Source: Euryarchaeota archaeon UBA552 (GTDB lineage: Archaea; Thermoplasmatota; Poseidoniia; Poseidoniales; Thalassarchaeaceae). From it: DNA of 6,680 bases. The notes under the pieces were generated by a model. That model made no database searches, had not been told where the DNA came from, and was given only the letters and a program-made list of their open reading frames with translations. Below are positions 5,238 to 6,680 of this stretch, piece by piece. The stretch covers positions 1 to 6,680 of the forward strand of contig DAMH01000006.1 in the NCBI GenBank assembly GCA_002499585.1, written 5' to 3'. A program made the position numbers and the translations under genes. Position 1 is the stretch's first letter. The number at the start of each line of letters is the position of its first letter.

Positions 5238-6680
5238 TCATTGCTGAACTCGCCGTTCATCGCCCAAAGCTTCTAGAATACGCTCGTTTTCTCTTCTGGA
5301 CCTGACTGTTAGGAAGACGATTGTCAATACGCCAAATCCGATTAGGACGGCGATTAATATTTGCTCGGCTGTATCAGACAAAGCTAGTAACCCCGATGGC
5401 AGCTCCGTAGCAGTAATTAGATCGAGTGGCTGACCAGCAGCTGGAAGGCCTTTTGGCTGGACGACAACAGTAAACCTGTATTCGTCATCGGAAATGAGGT
5501 TAGCAGGAGGAAGTGTGTTGACCTTTATTTCGATGGTCTGGCCCGGCTCCAATTCAAAGTCGTCCGGTATGATGTCCACTGACCATCCTCTAAGTGACTC
5601 AGTGGGGATGATGACAACGTCTTCCACTATATTGCCGTGATTCGTTACAAAGAATGTATATTCGCCTTTTTCTGGATAGCTGGTGGTCTGTTTTGTCGGC
5701 TCCTCCATGGTCAACCTTAGATCGTGTATCGTTCTTATTTCGACTGCAAGGTCTACCTTTGATACCTCATTTGGATTCAACGTTGAAAAGGCGGCGATCT
5801 GCATCAGGCCGTTGAGGCCGTTGGCAGACCCTTGAACTACTTCGAGCCGTACATCGACTTGGATTCTCTCGCCATCACCGACGGGAATCGGGGCAGTGAT
5901 GGTATTTCCCTGGACTGAAATCGTCCTGATTACGAGCGCCTCGAGCCCGGAGATATCAATTTCAAGGTTATCTCCCGCAGGATAGTCGCCAGTGTTATCC
6001 ACCAGGAAAGATACAACCATATCCCCTCCTGGTGGCAGAGTTAGATCGATTTGACCGGGAATAAGGCCAGGGTTCAACGGAGTGATCTCGAAAGAGTAAT
6101 TGTAGTTGGAAACAGTCACGGTAATCACCTCCTCTGCATCTGCGTCTGCCCCAAATACTGCGACTCTGGCGAGGATCCTCGCAGAATCAGCATTTTCTTC
6201 CCCCTCCACATTTACATCAAGGTAGAGATTTCGAGACTGTCCGGGGTCCAACCGCACTTGGTTGACGCCGTTTCCTTCCGAATCTGAATACGAGGCAGAC
6301 CACTCCGGGGAATTACAGCCTGTTTGATCTCCCGGGTCGCAGACCTGTAGTTTGATTGTGTCTTCCACATTTCCGTTATTTGTCACAACGAAGGGGAACC
6401 TCACTATCTGTTCAGTCCGACCGTTTTGAGAGTTGGATGTAAATTCTATATCCACCTCATGTCTTTGATTGACGTTGACCGAAAGTGAGACTGAATCTAA
6501 GGACTCGGGGCCCCCGCCGCCTGTAACTTTGAAGTTGATTTGGGTCGATCCCGCAAGAGCGTCGTCTGGTACTGAAATCACAGCGGTTGAAGAAGCATCG
6601 TTGTTGGATGTCTGGGCGGCATTGAGACTGTGGGAGGGCGGGGAGAACGAAACACTCCATCCGGGGGGAAGTGGATCAGT
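5238..6680 (-). CDS. Partial surface protein with Ig-like/NEW3-type beta domains and a C-terminal membrane anchor (5' end outside window)
   Basis: The frame is open to the right window edge, so the N-terminus and any signal peptide are missing; 480 residues are visible. A GTG at 6579-6581 is an internal valine, because the frame stays open upstream and continues the same fold. I see about four beta-rich repeats. The end of the first has a 'PGWSV' segment (residues 7-11). The next three each carry an Asn-x-Gly-Asn/Asp turn followed by acidic residues (about 100-108, 229-237 and 346-354), and the last repeats 'RGWSV' near 364. This pattern resembles NEW3/CARDB-type Ig-like domains. Cys114 and Cys122 are the only visible cysteines and could form a disulfide outside the cell. 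A single hydrophobic helix at about 440-459 is followed by a short charged tail beginning RSRRENER, which predicts a type I topology with the repeats outside. Its ligand and function are unknown. It ends 65 bases before nuoA, so cotranscription is possible but not shown. Confidence 0.85.
   Translation of the reverse strand, partial: TDPLPPGWSVSFSPPSHSLNAAQTSNNDASSTAVISVPDDALAGSTQINFKVTGGGGPESLDSVSLSVNVNQRHEVDIEFTSNSQNGRTEQIVRFPFVVTNNGNVEDTIKLQVCDPGDQTGCNSPEWSASYSDSEGNGVNQVRLDPGQSRNLYLDVNVEGEENADSARILARVAVFGADADAEEVITVTVSNYNYSFEITPLNPGLIPGQIDLTLPPGGDMVVSFLVDNTGDYPAGDNLEIDISGLEALVIRTISVQGNTITAPIPVGDGERIQVDVRLEVVQGSANGLNGLMQIAAFSTLNPNEVSKVDLAVEIRTIHDLRLTMEEPTKQTTSYPEKGEYTFFVTNHGNIVEDVVIIPTESLRGWSVDIIPDDFELEPGQTIEIKVNTLPPANLISDDEYRFTVVVQPKGLPAAGQPLDLITATELPSGLLALSDTAEQILIAVLIGFGVLTIVFLTVRSRRENERILEALGDERRVQQ

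Noticed and set aside
5042..5260. Minus-strand open frame spanning the gap before nuoA, containing an internal ATG GAG GTT
   Set aside because: It overlaps both the surface-protein end and the nuoA start out of frame, and the product has no recognisable features. The nuoA frame carries the family motifs.

Overview
The window holds one co-directional block on the minus strand: the 3' part of a surface-protein gene followed by the start of a complex I (NADH-quinone oxidoreductase type) operon. Read in the direction of transcription, from the right edge to the left, the order is surface protein (5' end outside the window), nuoA, nuoB, nuoC, nuoD, nuoH and nuoI (3' end outside the window). No gene-free stretch is longer than 65 bases. 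I found no RNA gene, mobile element, CRISPR array or long repeat. The plus-strand open frames all lie antisense to recognisable genes and look like shadows.

The organism is most likely an archaeon, and a marine Thermoplasmatota relative such as Marine Group II/Poseidoniales is my best guess. The evidence is indirect. nuoC and nuoD are separate genes, and nuoD runs straight into nuoH with no nuoE, nuoF or nuoG between them, as in archaeal and other 11-subunit complexes that lack the NADH module. The neighbour is a C-terminally anchored protein made of several Ig-like/NEW3-type beta domains, a common style of archaeal envelope protein. Shine-Dalgarno sites of the GAGGTGA type, GTG/TTG starts and very tight gene spacing fit but do not prove this. 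A bacterium with an 11-subunit complex is not excluded.

The six nuo genes encode the Q module and the start of the membrane arm: NuoB, NuoC, NuoD and NuoI form the peripheral arm with clusters N6a, N6b and N2 and the quinone headgroup site, while NuoA and NuoH form the membrane part around the quinone channel. Electrons should pass from an unidentified donor through NuoI to N2 in NuoB and then to quinone at the NuoB/NuoD/NuoH interface. The genes are separated by 2 to 13 bases, and several ribosome-binding sites overlap the preceding stop codon, so translational coupling is likely.

The most interesting signal is that the complex I subunits carry unusual extra segments near the quinone site and the electron-input face. 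NuoI has a long N-terminal extension and at least 75 extra residues between its two ferredoxin-like cysteine motifs, part of which looks like a small SH3/Tudor-like beta barrel. NuoH has about 50 extra residues in the loop after its first membrane helix plus an N-terminal extension. NuoA and NuoC have smaller insertions. NuoA also has alanine where the family nearly always has glutamate in its FDxE motif. Together these suggest a structurally remodelled complex that may use a non-standard electron-input partner, which is inference.
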